NCBI GenBank assembly: GCA_015066205.1
Contig: SVOV01000003.1
Span: 1-64,000, forward strand
Direction: 5' to 3'
Origin: Oscillospiraceae bacterium
GTDB taxonomy: Bacteria > Bacillota > Clostridia > Oscillospirales > Acutalibacteraceae
Length of the DNA: 64,000 nt
Numbering within the stretch: the stretch's first letter is position 1; the number at the start of each line of letters is the position of its first letter. Made by a program: the position numbers and the translations under genes. This document shows, one piece after another, positions 36,566 through 46,413 of this stretch. Under the pieces are notes generated by a model. The model had not been told where the DNA came from and searched no databases. It saw only the letters and a program-made list of their open reading frames with translations.

Positions 36566-37465
36566 TTACGAAACATTCACGTGTCTGTCTACGAGAACGG
36601 TTGTAATAAGGAATACGAAAACTGCAGCTATTGCAGTGCAATAAAGATTTGTTATGGAATAAGCACCGAAGCCGAGATCCCAGGCTGCAGCGACCTCTGC
36701 CTCGGAAAGAGTGAAGGTATATGCAGTTTCGGAAACGATAATATATATCTTGATAAGCTTTGTGATCATACCCGCAAAGGTATTTACAACAAAGAAGCTT
36801 CCGAAGAAATAAAGGATCTTGCCGAATTTTCCTGTCTTATGGAAGGGTCTGCAGTTAGAAAGTGTAATTGCGAAGAATATAAGAAGAACAAATACGATTA
36901 TTCTTACTGCACCGTCAAAGGCATAAATAGAAGCAAGACTCAGAAGAACTGCTATTGAGGGAGTTGCAATGCCTGCGGAAACGCAAAGCTGCTCAACCAT
37001 TTCAATTACCAGCTCATATACGGAATAATACATATCGTTGCCCTGAACTATGTTAACTGAATGGTTCACAACATAAATGAATGAACCGAATGCACATAAG
37101 CAAAGCAGGAAATAATTGAGAATTACCCAGAATGAGCCTGCTATCCATTTTGAAAGAAGAAGAGTACTGCTTCTTACGGGGAGAGTCATTGTAAGATGGC
37201 CCTCTGCACCGAACATATTTCTCTGATATTCGCCTACTATGCCCGTAACCGTCATTATCATACCGATGGCAGCGGTAAGACAAAGAGCGCCTGAGGCTAC
37301 GATTTTAATAACAAGACCGAGACCGATTCCCGTATCTCCCCATTTTGTCCAGTCCACAAGAATAAGGACAAGCATTACAATACCGATGATTCCCATTGCA
37401 AGATAAACATTTGCAACGGAGCTCATATTGGCCTTTAATGAATTTTTAGTCAACTTCCCAAGCAT
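36566..37465 (-). CDS. ABC transporter permease subunit
   Basis: 299 residues with about six membrane helices in an ABC-2-like arrangement (two early helices, then four between 140 and 295). No motif reveals the substrate. The longest frame includes about 45 residues antisense in style to the ATPase gene; AAGGAGG nine bases before the ATG at 37465 gives the start, which overlaps the ATPase stop by 20 bases. Together they form a YtrB/YtrC-like exporter. Confidence 0.75.
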   Translation of the reverse strand: MLGKLTKNSLKANMSSVANVYLAMGIIGIVMLVLILVDWTKWGDTGIGLGLVIKIVASGALCLTAAIGMIMTVTGIVGEYQRNMFGAEGHLTMTLPVRSSTLLLSKWIAGSFWVILNYFLLCLCAFGSFIYVVNHSVNIVQGNDMYYSVYELVIEMVEQLCVSAGIATPSIAVLLSLASIYAFDGAVRIIVFVLLIFFAITLSNCRPFHKTGKFGKILYFFGSFFVVNTFAGMITKLIKIYIIVSETAYTFTLSEAEVAAAWDLGFGAYSITNLYCTAIAAVFVFLITTVLVDRHVNVS

Positions 37466-38270
37466 CGCCGATAACCTCCTTGAATATTTCTTCAACCGAC
37501 TTACCTGTTGAACGCAGGGTTTCAATGCCGGTATTAACGAGAATTGAGCCGTGGCCCAGCATAAGAATGTGGTCAAAGCTGTGCTCAAGGTCATTAACAA
37601 GATGAGTTGAAAGAACTACTGTAGCATTTTCCTTGTAGTTATTCATAATAATGTCCAGAATAACGCTTCTTGCAGCGGGGTCAACACCGCCGAGAGGCTC
37701 GTCAAGAAGATATATATCGGCACTTCTTGACATAACAACGAGAAGCTGAAGCTTTTCCTTCATACCCTTTGACATGGTCTTTACCTTCTGGTTAAGATCA
37801 AGTCCGAAGCGGGCGGCAAATTCTATTGCCTTTACCTTATCAAAATCCTGAAAGAAATCTCCGTAATAGTTTATGCAGTCTATTGTGCGGAATCTTTCGG
37901 GGAAGAAGGTACAGTCGGGAAGATAAGCAACATGAGCCTTTGAGCCGATGCCTATGGGTCTTCCGTCAACCTTTACCATACCCGTATAGTCATGGATAAG
38001 ACCTGACAGGATCTTCATAAGAGTGGTCTTGCCGCAGCCGTTGGGGCCTAAAAGACCTACGATCTTTCCCGAGGGAATGTCAAAGGAAATATTATTAAGA
38101 ACTATATTACCGTCATAATCCTTTGTAAGATTTCTTACCTTGAAAGCATATTCACTTCTCACAGCGGGCTGATTCAGTTTTTCTTCATACTGAACTTCTG
38201 TATCAGAGGAAAAAGCATCCTGCTCAAAGGGCGGAGGTGAATATTTCTTTTTGCCGAAATTTAAAGCCAT
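37446..38270 (-). CDS. ABC transporter ATP-binding protein
   Basis: 274 residues. After an extra N-terminal 40 residues rich in Pro, Asp and Glu comes one ATPase domain: Walker A GPNGCGKTT, Q-loop-like YLPDCTFFPE, signature TMSKGMKEKL, Walker B IYLLDEPLGG and H-loop STHLVND. The signature departs from LSGGQ as in YtrB/BcrA-type exporters. It is coupled to the permease gene downstream and follows the lipase-like gene by 12 bases. Confidence 0.88.
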   Translation of the reverse strand: MALNFGKKKYSPPPFEQDAFSSDTEVQYEEKLNQPAVRSEYAFKVRNLTKDYDGNIVLNNISFDIPSGKIVGLLGPNGCGKTTLMKILSGLIHDYTGMVKVDGRPIGIGSKAHVAYLPDCTFFPERFRTIDCINYYGDFFQDFDKVKAIEFAARFGLDLNQKVKTMSKGMKEKLQLLVVMSRSADIYLLDEPLGGVDPAARSVILDIIMNNYKENATVVLSTHLVNDLEHSFDHILMLGHGSILVNTGIETLRSTGKSVEEIFKEVIGDAWEVD

Positions 38271-38282
38271 TTTCTGTTCTCC

Positions 38283-39626
38283 TTACTTTCTGTTATCTTG
38301 AGCGACACCGAACTGAGGAAATTCCGTGTCGGAATATATATCCTTGAAATCATCATCCGAAAGAACACGGGCAGCAATACCGAGAGCCTTATCATTATAG
38401 GCGGTAGCATCGTGTCCCTGAGATGCAAAATACCAAGTTCTTTCAGGCCAGAGACCGTACGCCGCATCAACGGTTCCGTCGGGTGACAGATGATTATGGG
38501 AGCCGTCACGGCAATGTCTTCCCTCTTCGGGGAAGAAGCTGAGCTTTTCACCGAGAGGAGCACTCAAAGCTCCGAGAGTAGTCGATGAAACATTGATTAT
38601 GCCGTCAGATGACATTCTGTCCGATTTTGCAAGAGCCATCAGAGGAAGTCCGTAACCGCAGACTGCGAAAAATTCAATCCCCTTATTTTCAAGCTCTCTT
38701 ACCGTTTCGGGGAAACGGCGGCGGTATTCACAGAAGCGGTCTGCCTTTTCTTTCAGAGCCTTATGCGATTCATCAGAGAGATACCTTGCGGCAAGGCTGT
38801 CATATCTTTCGGGAGGAATTATGCCCCACATTGACAGGGAATTTGCAAGAACCGCTGTGATTATTGAATCAAGAGCCTTACTGACAGTAGTTTCAAAAAC
38901 TCCTTCGGGCATCATTTTAAGAAGTCCGCCGAGAGTTTCGGCAGTTTTTGCATTGGCGAGCATCTCAACCATTGCGATTCCGTTTTCTGTCTTTACATCT
39001 TTTGCCATAATGTCTGCAATAAGATGGCTTCCGCCGAGAGCGGCAACAAAATACATAACTCTCTTTATATCATTTTTATGAGCGAAAAGCTCAAAATAAG
39101 CAGTTGAAAGAGCTCCGCCGAGGCTTACGGGCACAAGATTTACCTTATCGCTTCCCGTTTCCTCCTTGACCATATCGATAAAATCACTGAGCTGCTTTGC
39201 GGTTTCATATGTATCACCGAAAGAATTATATGAGAAGAAATAAAGATTCTCCTCGCCTATTCTTTCGCTGAGCATCTGAAGAGGCACCATTTTATAGATA
39301 TATCTTTTTTCATCCGGTGTACATTCCTTAAGGCTTCTCGGATAGGAAACCACCTTAAGAGAATTCTTCATAGTGCCGTCGGGATTTGATGCGATGGGAT
39401 CTGCAATCTCCTTCAGAAGAGAAGCAACCTTATCCGAAAAGCCTGCATCCTTTCTGAAAAGCATCATCTTCATAAGCGGACCCTTGAGCTCTCCCATAAG
39501 AGCTTCCCCGTCAACATCAAGAGGCCACGCCATTTTAATTTTATTTCCTGCATTGTCAACAAGCTCTACCTTGGACTGTCCGATACCGGGCAGAATAATA
39601 CAAGGAGTAAATCTGTTGTCTGACAT
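38283..39626 (-). CDS. Alpha/beta hydrolase, lipase/LCAT-like, cytosolic
   Basis: 447 residues with nucleophile elbow VPVSLGGA (P-x-S-x-G, Ser in about residue 168) and an opening TPCIILPGIGQSKVEL typical of LCAT/PGAP1-type hydrolases. No signal peptide. It is paralogous to the secreted hydrolase at 43746-45236: both share the elbow region and a late SSDGIINVSSTTLGAL / GDGMVETAPMSGGAL block followed by a His near the C-terminus (GHNH/AGH). The substrate is unknown. It has its own promoter and may be co-transcribed with the ABC pair. Confidence 0.7.
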   Translation of the reverse strand: MSDNRFTPCIILPGIGQSKVELVDNAGNKIKMAWPLDVDGEALMGELKGPLMKMMLFRKDAGFSDKVASLLKEIADPIASNPDGTMKNSLKVVSYPRSLKECTPDEKRYIYKMVPLQMLSERIGEENLYFFSYNSFGDTYETAKQLSDFIDMVKEETGSDKVNLVPVSLGGALSTAYFELFAHKNDIKRVMYFVAALGGSHLIADIMAKDVKTENGIAMVEMLANAKTAETLGGLLKMMPEGVFETTVSKALDSIITAVLANSLSMWGIIPPERYDSLAARYLSDESHKALKEKADRFCEYRRRFPETVRELENKGIEFFAVCGYGLPLMALAKSDRMSSDGIINVSSTTLGALSAPLGEKLSFFPEEGRHCRDGSHNHLSPDGTVDAAYGLWPERTWYFASQGHDATAYNDKALGIAARVLSDDDFKDIYSDTEFPQFGVAQDNRK

Positions 39627-39659
39627 AAACTATTCCTCGATTCGACAATTATTTAATTT

Positions 39660-39688
39660 ATATTATCATAGAGAAAATTAAAATGCAA
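39660..39688 (-). promoter_or_regulatory. Promoter of the lipase-like/ABC operon
   Basis: On the minus strand TTGCAT, a 17-base spacer and TAATAT, 34 bases before the ATG at 39626. Confidence 0.55.
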
Positions 39689-39755
39689 TAGATAAAATAT
39701 TTATATTATATATTTTTTGAAAATAAAACCCGTTCACTTATTCTCGGGACAATAC

Positions 39756-42700
39756 TCAGCCGATATTTTTCTCTTCGAGAAGGCTTTTTGCCGAGTTCAT
39801 ATAAATGTCGTGCATAAATCTCTTCACAAAAATATCATCCTTAAGAGTGTTTACGGCGGCTATCATACTCATTCCCACATGGTGGGACATAAAGCTTCTC
39901 ACAACAGATGCCTTATCCTCCGTTTCCTCCCCTGAAAAATCTATAGCCTCATAAAACCCGTATATTCCCGCAGTATGAAAGTAAGAAAGACGGGATAAGT
40001 TATCAAATGCACCCTCAGGATCAAGAGGCATTCCGAGAAAAACGCTGTAGGGAGAAATAACGCTTTCAGTGCGTGCATTTCTGTTTGAAGCAAGCTCCTT
40101 TACCCCGTGAGCCTTGTACCTGTAATTCTTCATTTCGTCAAAATCATAAAATGCACTTTCCGACATTCCGTAAGGAATTTTTCTTCTGCGGGCAGCTTTT
40201 CTTTGCATATAAAGACAGCTTAAAAGCCCCTCCTTATGAAAAGAGCCCTCATATGACGGCATAAAAAGACGGGGCATAAAATATTCAAACATAGTGCCCG
40301 TCCACGAAAGAGGAGCTTCAAGACAGCCGTATCTTTTCACCGCTCTCGAAAGTGTGCTCCAATGGGAGGCGGGCACCTGTCTTCTCGCCGCAGCAAAAAA
40401 TGAGCCCATTCTCGATTCGCTCATATAATGCTCATAAAAGGATTCGTGAAGCTGACCGGAGGACGAATCAATTCCTATACTGAAAAGCTCTCTTGTTTTA
40501 TCATAAAAAACTGAAAGATTACTTGAAAAAAGGATCCTTTCTATCCTGCGGGCAGTTTTATTGAATTCCTCCGTCCCCGCTTCATAAATCCCCTCCTTAA
40601 GTGCAGTAAGACAGACAAGGAAATTTCCGCAGTCAACAGACGAAACAAACTCGGGCGGAGCCGCACAAGCACTTACGACATTATACCAGTTATATAAATG
40701 CCCCTTATATTTCGGAAGTCTTTCTACGGTATCAAGAGTTTTGTTTATCCTCTCATTCATTTCCGAAAGTGTGATAAGTGACATATCAGCCGCCGCAAGA
40801 ATACATACAAGATAAAGTCCGATATTAGTGGGAGAGGTATATCCGGCAACCCGTTTTCCGCAACAAAACGATATATTGTCGGGAGGAAGAAAATTCTCAT
40901 TTTCCGTTACATTTTCCGAGAAAAAATTCCACATTGAAGAAATCAAGGCTTCAAGGACCTTCTTGTTTTCTCCCGAGGTCTCTTTCTTTTTTTTCTTGAT
41001 CTTTATACCGTCAAAAACAGAAAAAGGTATGAAAGAAAGAATAAAAGCTGCGGTTATCATATGAATAATATTTCCCGAAGCAAAAAACAAAAGAGAAATC
41101 AAAACAGGAAATACTATCTCCTTGAAAATGCAGATATTTCTCATCCTTTCCGTATCTCCCGCCGTACGCCAGGAAAGAAGCTTTTTCTTTGAAACAAGGC
41201 TTCTGTAAGCGCTTCTTATCACAGCATCAAGGCTGTAAAGAAAGAACAAAGGATAAGCGCCGAGGGTTAAAAGCAGACGGATAAATTCTCTTTGAAACGA
41301 AGTAAAAAGAGATGCTCTTCTGAAAACAAAAAGAACAGGCAAGCCCTTTTTTACAAAGATACAAATGAGAGAAAACAAACAGTCTGAAATAAGTGAAAAA
41401 ACGGCAACAACAGCCGATACAGCCGACAGACGGGCAGAGAAAAAGACAGAAGCTGTAAGAAGTAAAAAGCCCGTTACGGGAGTCAGAGCTCTTCGGAAAT
41501 TTTCAAGAAGCTGATATTTCCCGACAGCAGTAAGTGAAGGGGACTGCTTTCCCTTCCCGAGAGGAAAGAAAACATATTTCAGATTCTGCACATCCCCTCT
41601 TATCCATCTGTGAAGCCTTAAAAACCAGCTTTTCGGAGAAGAGGGAAAAGAATCGGTGATTCCGGCATCCGGACAAAAGCAGGTGCGAAGCACGCTGCCC
41701 TCAAGAATATCGTGGCTGAGAATTCTTCCCTTATCGAATCTGTCCCCGCAGACCTTATCAAACATCTCGGTATCAATAAGCCCCTTGCCCGAAAATATCC
41801 CTTCCCCGAAAAAATCCTGATTCCGTTCTGATACAAAGGAGATATAATGATTTGTTCCGCTTTCCGTAAATACCGACGAAAAAAGCGTTTTCATCCCCGA
41901 AAAAAGTGAAACCGATACCGTTGGGGAAAAGATTCCGTAGCCCGAAACAACTCTCCCCTTGCGGCTGTCATAATACGGCTTGTTCAATGGGTGTGATGCT
42001 GTCGCAAGCAGTCCGCGAAGAGAGTCAAAATCCATATTTGTATCACTGTCAAGCGCCATTACATATTTCATTTCGGGAAAGCCCTCGGTATCACCGTAAA
42101 CGATACCGAATGCCTCTTTGTTGCCGTCACGGATAAACCGCATAAGAGCTGAAAGTGCACCTCTTTTTCTTTCGTAGCCCGTGAACTCATTTTCCGTAGG
42201 GCTGAAAACACGCTCTCTCACAATAAGAGAAAAACCACCCGAATATTTTTCATTGAGCCTGTCTATAACCGACTTTACGGCACTTATATTCTCTTCATCC
42301 GTGTCCCTTTCGGGGGTCTGACTGCTTTTAAGATCAGCCAGAAACAAAAGCTTCATTCCCTTTATAAAAACAGAAGAATAAATATCGGACAGATGAGAAA
42401 ACAGCTTCTCCGTATCCTCTTTTTCGGGTAGAATACTTGTTACGGTAACCAATACATCAGCCGAGGAAATACTGCCTTTATCCATTGAAAAAACATGGCG
42501 CGGGGAAAATATTTTTGTTGAAAGAAAATCGGAAAAAGGGCGGATTACCGCATAGACGGGGAGAATAAAAACAGGAAAAACAAATATACTCACATCAGAA
42601 ATAACACAGACAGCTATACTGCCCAAAAGGCTCATAAACCATTCTGCAGCAACATAAAAGAAGCCCGCCCCCCTGCTGTTTTTTACAAGGGGCATAAAAA

Positions 42701-43313
42701 AACCGATATGCTTATTCTTATCCTCTGCCTTTTTCAGAATTCTTCTCACATATACCTCTTCGGAAAGCCCCTCCTTTTTTGCCTGTTTTATAACCGTTTT
42801 CCTGTAAAACCCTTTTGTTTTTTCAGACATTTTTTCATAAACCGAGGCGGGATCCTCATAAAGACAGCGTTCTGCCGGATTGAGAGAATAAAACATTTCA
42901 TCAAAGGGAACCGTGCGAAGATAAAAAAGATTTCTTACACAAGAGGAAACCGACTCACTTTTTTCGGGATAGCTTTCACATATAACCGCTCCCGCCGCCG
43001 CATATAAAAGAAACGGCAGTGCTTCACACTGAAAAAGGGACAGCTTTTCATCCGAAAAGAAGTTTTCAAGCCTCATACGGGTGACCCTTTCATTCTTATA
43101 AAAGAAATCCTTACAAAGCAAAAAAAGCGGCATAAGATCTTTCTCACCGTGAGCTGAGATAAATCCTGCTGCCGCTTTTAATGCAGATGACGCTGATTCG
43201 TAAAAATCAGCCACCGACACGGCATCCTCATATTTTTCGGGGTGCCGCCGTTCATCATTATATAATTTTTTTAATTTTTTGTCATACCTTCCGAGAAGCT
43301 TTCTCAGAGTCAT
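39756..43313 (-). CDS. GT84-glycoamylase-like membrane protein lacking the GH94 module
   Basis: 1185 residues, related to the N-terminal half of cyclic beta-1,2-glucan synthase (NdvB). Order: N-terminal soluble part; membrane helices around 220-265; GT84 transferase domain with ALDSDTNMDFD (Asp428-Ser-Asp430), GEGIFSGKGLID, HDILEG and RLHRWIRGD (572-580); more helices (about 610-790); and a glycoamylase domain near the C-terminus with LSWTGTMFEYFMPRLFMPS and MSHHVGMSMIA. Full NdvB proteins continue for over 1000 residues with GH94; here the protein stops just after the glycoamylase part. GGAGGT before the ATG at 43313 fixes the start. Confidence 0.8.
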   Translation of the reverse strand: MTLRKLLGRYDKKLKKLYNDERRHPEKYEDAVSVADFYESASSALKAAAGFISAHGEKDLMPLFLLCKDFFYKNERVTRMRLENFFSDEKLSLFQCEALPFLLYAAAGAVICESYPEKSESVSSCVRNLFYLRTVPFDEMFYSLNPAERCLYEDPASVYEKMSEKTKGFYRKTVIKQAKKEGLSEEVYVRRILKKAEDKNKHIGFFMPLVKNSRGAGFFYVAAEWFMSLLGSIAVCVISDVSIFVFPVFILPVYAVIRPFSDFLSTKIFSPRHVFSMDKGSISSADVLVTVTSILPEKEDTEKLFSHLSDIYSSVFIKGMKLLFLADLKSSQTPERDTDEENISAVKSVIDRLNEKYSGGFSLIVRERVFSPTENEFTGYERKRGALSALMRFIRDGNKEAFGIVYGDTEGFPEMKYVMALDSDTNMDFDSLRGLLATASHPLNKPYYDSRKGRVVSGYGIFSPTVSVSLFSGMKTLFSSVFTESGTNHYISFVSERNQDFFGEGIFSGKGLIDTEMFDKVCGDRFDKGRILSHDILEGSVLRTCFCPDAGITDSFPSSPKSWFLRLHRWIRGDVQNLKYVFFPLGKGKQSPSLTAVGKYQLLENFRRALTPVTGFLLLTASVFFSARLSAVSAVVAVFSLISDCLFSLICIFVKKGLPVLFVFRRASLFTSFQREFIRLLLTLGAYPLFFLYSLDAVIRSAYRSLVSKKKLLSWRTAGDTERMRNICIFKEIVFPVLISLLFFASGNIIHMITAAFILSFIPFSVFDGIKIKKKKKETSGENKKVLEALISSMWNFFSENVTENENFLPPDNISFCCGKRVAGYTSPTNIGLYLVCILAAADMSLITLSEMNERINKTLDTVERLPKYKGHLYNWYNVVSACAAPPEFVSSVDCGNFLVCLTALKEGIYEAGTEEFNKTARRIERILFSSNLSVFYDKTRELFSIGIDSSSGQLHESFYEHYMSESRMGSFFAAARRQVPASHWSTLSRAVKRYGCLEAPLSWTGTMFEYFMPRLFMPSYEGSFHKEGLLSCLYMQRKAARRRKIPYGMSESAFYDFDEMKNYRYKAHGVKELASNRNARTESVISPYSVFLGMPLDPEGAFDNLSRLSYFHTAGIYGFYEAIDFSGEETEDKASVVRSFMSHHVGMSMIAAVNTLKDDIFVKRFMHDIYMNSAKSLLEEKNIG

Positions 43314-43367
43314 AAACCGACCTCCGCACAAATGCTTTTACGGAAAGGATTGACAATATTTTCTGAT

Positions 43368-43736
43368 TTATTCGTAATTTCTTTTAACGCTGAAGAAAAA
43401 ATTCTCCACACTGCCCTCGGATACCACGGCGGTGATAACGGTTTTACCCGTTTTAAGCGCTCCCGTCACATCAAAAACCGTATTTTCTCCGTCCGATAAG
43501 GGAGAAAGTCTTTCTTTCCCCGCATAGACCTCAAGGGACTTATAAGCTCCCTTGAAAAATACGGTAACGGTATCGTTAACCTGCTTGGGGCAGACAAATT
43601 TTCTTTTCAGAGTAAAAACGGAGGAGCCGCTTTGAGGGAGTAAAACCCTCTTATGCAGTCTTACACCGCTTTTTCCGGGCTTCTTGCTTCCGCTGAAGAA
43701 ATACCAGCTGTCACAAAGAGAAACTGTTCTGTCCAT
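43368..43736 (-). CDS. Small protein resembling a GH2 sugar-binding (jelly-roll) domain
   Basis: 122 residues without signal peptide. It resembles the N-terminal beta-sandwich of GH2 glycosidases (LCDSWYFFSG, VLLPQSGSS, LKRKFVCP, VTVFFKGAYKSLEVYAG), as a single free-standing domain. No catalytic domain is attached. GGAGAAG precedes ATG. It lies between the secreted hydrolase (nine bases) and the GT84 gene (54 bases), so it probably belongs to the same glycan unit. The fold assignment is by eye and moderate. Confidence 0.5.
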   Translation of the reverse strand: MDRTVSLCDSWYFFSGSKKPGKSGVRLHKRVLLPQSGSSVFTLKRKFVCPKQVNDTVTVFFKGAYKSLEVYAGKERLSPLSDGENTVFDVTGALKTGKTVITAVVSEGSVENFFFSVKRNYE

Positions 43737-43745
43737 ATCTTCTCC

Positions 43746-45236
43746 TTATTCAAAGGAAAGTATATCTTCATTGGCGTTACTTGCCATAAACTGAGGATAC
43801 TGAGGGAATGTACTGATGGTGGGCTGAGCTTCGCTTTCAAGAAGAGCCATAAGGAAATACATGGCATCAGAGCCGTAAAGACCGACCACATGTCCGGCAC
43901 TCTTTAAAAACCAGGTATATTCGGGATAAATACAGGTTGATGCATTAATGCACTTATCGGGAGAAACATATCTGCTGTCACCGACTGCAAGCTGTTCTTC
44001 CGTAAGAACACCGCCGAGAACGCTTGTAAGAGCACCGCCTGACATAGGAGCAGTTTCAACCATTCCGTCACCGTGATATTTTGCACTTTCATATGCGGGA
44101 ACAAGAGGAGAATTATAGCTTGCTATAACAATAAGATTTACTCCGTTTGCAAGTGCACCGTCAGTAATTTCCTGTCTTCTTGAGGATACATTATTATAGA
44201 ATCCGTCAAGACGGCTGAGAAGTCCCGCATACTTATCCTCCTTACCCGAGAAAATGAATTCTCTTGCGGCAGGATAGCTTTCACCCTTCATCATAGACCA
44301 GAAGCCGGGAAGGGTTGCAAAGGTGGGAACAAGAGATTCTTCAAAGATCTGCTTCTCGTGCTTCTGAGCAAAATTGTTTAAGAGCTTGCAAAGAATATCA
44401 AGTGCACCCGTTTTATTCATAAAGCTGATAAGTCCGCCGATGGAAGGAACCATTGCATTCACATATCTGTCAACGGCATCCGCATCAAAGCATACCTTAC
44501 CCTGAAAAAGATCTGTTATAACATCCGCACCGAACATTACAGAGGTATTGGAAATAACCGTACCGAGCTTGTCATAGCCGTATTCAGCCATATATGCCAT
44601 AGCAACGCTTCCGCCCATACTGCAGCAGATTATATCAGCCTTCTCACAGCCTGTCTCGGAAAGAGCCTTATCGACGGTTGAAGCCAGAAGATCTGCATTG
44701 TCCTGAGGGTCAAGACGCCAGTCATAAACAAAATAATATACCATATCTCCGCCGTAACGGTCCCAGAGGGAAGCTACGATACTGACCTCATCAGTAGATG
44801 TCTTATTATAAAGCTCGGGATAATTTGACACAGCCTCGGGATACCAGGCGGCTGAAATATTCTCATAGAGAGAATCACCGTTTTCATCGCAGGGATATGC
44901 AGAGAAAAGCTCTGTGACATATTCGCAGACAACGGAAATACCCGCTTCAATGCTGAAAGAGGTGAGCACCGCCAAAAGAGTTTTGCCGAGATATTTTATA
45001 AGCTGACCCGCATCAAACTGTACATTTACGGGCTTTGCATTTTCGGTGCCTCTGTCAAACTGAAGACCGTCAGTAAACTGCATACCGCGGACAACAATTA
45101 CGGGTGAATCTGTTTCAACCCTTTCAATAGCAGTAAGCTCACTTTCAGCTTCCGGAGTCTCACCTGATGCGAAGGCAACGGTCACGGATGAAAGAAGAAG
45201 CATCACACTAAGAATAAAACAAAGTATTTTTTTCAT
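43746..45236 (-). CDS. Secreted LCAT/lipase-like alpha/beta hydrolase
   Basis: 496 residues with a clear signal peptide (KKILCFILSVMLLLSSVTVAFA) . The hydrolase part has VIVVRGMQF, the LCAT-type VYDWRLDPQDNA, nucleophile elbow IICCSMGGS (Ser near 206) and a C-terminal KSAGHVVG with the likely catalytic His. It is a paralogue of the cytosolic hydrolase at 38283-39626. Substrates may be extracellular lipids or acylated glycans; this is open. It has its own promoter and GGGGG seven bases before ATG. Confidence 0.75.
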   Translation of the reverse strand: MKKILCFILSVMLLLSSVTVAFASGETPEAESELTAIERVETDSPVIVVRGMQFTDGLQFDRGTENAKPVNVQFDAGQLIKYLGKTLLAVLTSFSIEAGISVVCEYVTELFSAYPCDENGDSLYENISAAWYPEAVSNYPELYNKTSTDEVSIVASLWDRYGGDMVYYFVYDWRLDPQDNADLLASTVDKALSETGCEKADIICCSMGGSVAMAYMAEYGYDKLGTVISNTSVMFGADVITDLFQGKVCFDADAVDRYVNAMVPSIGGLISFMNKTGALDILCKLLNNFAQKHEKQIFEESLVPTFATLPGFWSMMKGESYPAAREFIFSGKEDKYAGLLSRLDGFYNNVSSRRQEITDGALANGVNLIVIASYNSPLVPAYESAKYHGDGMVETAPMSGGALTSVLGGVLTEEQLAVGDSRYVSPDKCINASTCIYPEYTWFLKSAGHVVGLYGSDAMYFLMALLESEAQPTISTFPQYPQFMASNANEDILSFE

Positions 45237-45270
45237 AAATTTTCCCCCTTAGCGGAATTTTAACAGAAAT

Positions 45271-45299
45271 ATTTTAGCACAGCCGTAAAAAAAAGTAAA
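45271..45299 (-). promoter_or_regulatory. Promoter of the secreted hydrolase/GT84 operon
   Basis: On the minus strand TTTACT, a 17-base spacer and TAAAAT. The -35 box touches the stop codon of the Na/Pi gene. Confidence 0.5.
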
Positions 45300-46262
45300 T
45301 CATTTTTCTGAAAGAACAGGCTTTAATGACAGTTTATTCCGTTTTTTTGCGTTAAAAAGCGGCTTTACGGGAAGAAACAGAGCCAAAACCGCAGAGGCAA
45401 GATTGAAAAATATATTAAGAACGGCAGTCTGCATACTGATGTTTTCGGGAGAAACACTTTGTATAAGCTCCGGAACAGGAATAATTTCTGCAATTATCAC
45501 AAATATAACGGCACCCGCAAAATTATAAAAAATATGCATAAGCGACACCTTTTTTGCGCTGTCGCGAAGCCCTATTGATGCCGCCGCACAGGTAGCACAG
45601 GTGCCGATATTCGAGCCTAAAAGAATGTAATATACCTGTCTGATTCCTATGATCCCCCGTGAGGACAGTACCTGAAGAAGTGCCGTAACAGCAGATGATG
45701 ACTGAATTACAGCGGTAAAAAATGCGCCCGTGAGCACACCTGTCAAAGGAGAATCGGACACGGCAAGAATATCGCTTACAAAAGTGAAGCTGCTGATCTC
45801 TCCGGAAGCTTCTCCCATAATATGCATTCCTGTAAACATAAGTCCGAAGCCCGAAACGGCAATTCCTGCATCCGTCATTTTAAGCCTTTCGGGAAGCATA
45901 AGCAATATAATACCTATTACCGTAAATACGGGCAGAGCCTTAAAAAAGGGGAATGCCGTAAAAAGCCCCGTAAATGTTGTGCCGAGGTTTGCTCCGACTA
46001 TAATAAAAAATGCCTGATACAGGGTCAACACCCCGCTGTCGGCAAATGCCGCGGTAAGCACGCTTGAAGCGGAGGAGGACTGAAGACAAAAGGTTACGGC
46101 AGCACCCGTAATACAGGCGGAAAGTCTGTTTTTTGTAAACCTTACAAGAAAAGTCTTTATCCTGTCCGAAAAGGATCTTCTGAGAGTATGCTTTATCATA
46201 AGCATCCCCAGAATAAAAACCGATACTCCCGCCGAAAGAAAAATAAATGGCATTATGATCAT
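45300..46262 (-). CDS. Na/Pi cotransporter family protein
   Basis: 320-residue membrane protein of the PNaS family. The two inverted repeats each carry the QSSSA signature: CLQSSSASS in the first half and VIQSSSAVTA in the second, plus GANLGTT and GSNIGTC. Such bacterial transporters move phosphate or related anions with Na+. It lacks the cytosolic PhoU-like C-terminal domain many homologues have. The longest frame runs through the promoter region; AAAGGGA before the ATG at 46262 gives the start. Confidence 0.82.
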   Translation of the reverse strand: MIIMPFIFLSAGVSVFILGMLMIKHTLRRSFSDRIKTFLVRFTKNRLSACITGAAVTFCLQSSSASSVLTAAFADSGVLTLYQAFFIIVGANLGTTFTGLFTAFPFFKALPVFTVIGIILLMLPERLKMTDAGIAVSGFGLMFTGMHIMGEASGEISSFTFVSDILAVSDSPLTGVLTGAFFTAVIQSSSAVTALLQVLSSRGIIGIRQVYYILLGSNIGTCATCAAASIGLRDSAKKVSLMHIFYNFAGAVIFVIIAEIIPVPELIQSVSPENISMQTAVLNIFFNLASAVLALFLPVKPLFNAKKRNKLSLKPVLSEK

Positions 46263-46330
46263 AAAAACATCCCTTTTGCAAAATAATGTTAAAATGACAA
46301 AAAAATATAATAAAAGGTCAAAAAAACATA

Positions 46331-46359
46331 TTGACACAGTGTTACCGCTGTTGTATAAT
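46331..46359 (+). promoter_or_regulatory. Consensus SigA promoter of rpsU
   Basis: TTGACA, a 17-base spacer and TATAAT: a perfect match to the housekeeping consensus, as expected for a highly expressed ribosomal gene. The start codon is 54 bases downstream of the -10 box. Confidence 0.92.
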
Positions 46360-46413
46360 GTCAAAGAATTAATGCTAATGACCCACGCAGAACGCGGAGG
46401 GAGGGAATTATAA

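Noticed and set aside
39627..39755. Frameshifted GH94 remnant behind the GT84 gene
   Set aside because: The 129 bases are AT-rich, hold the next gene's promoter and have no GH94-like reading in any frame.
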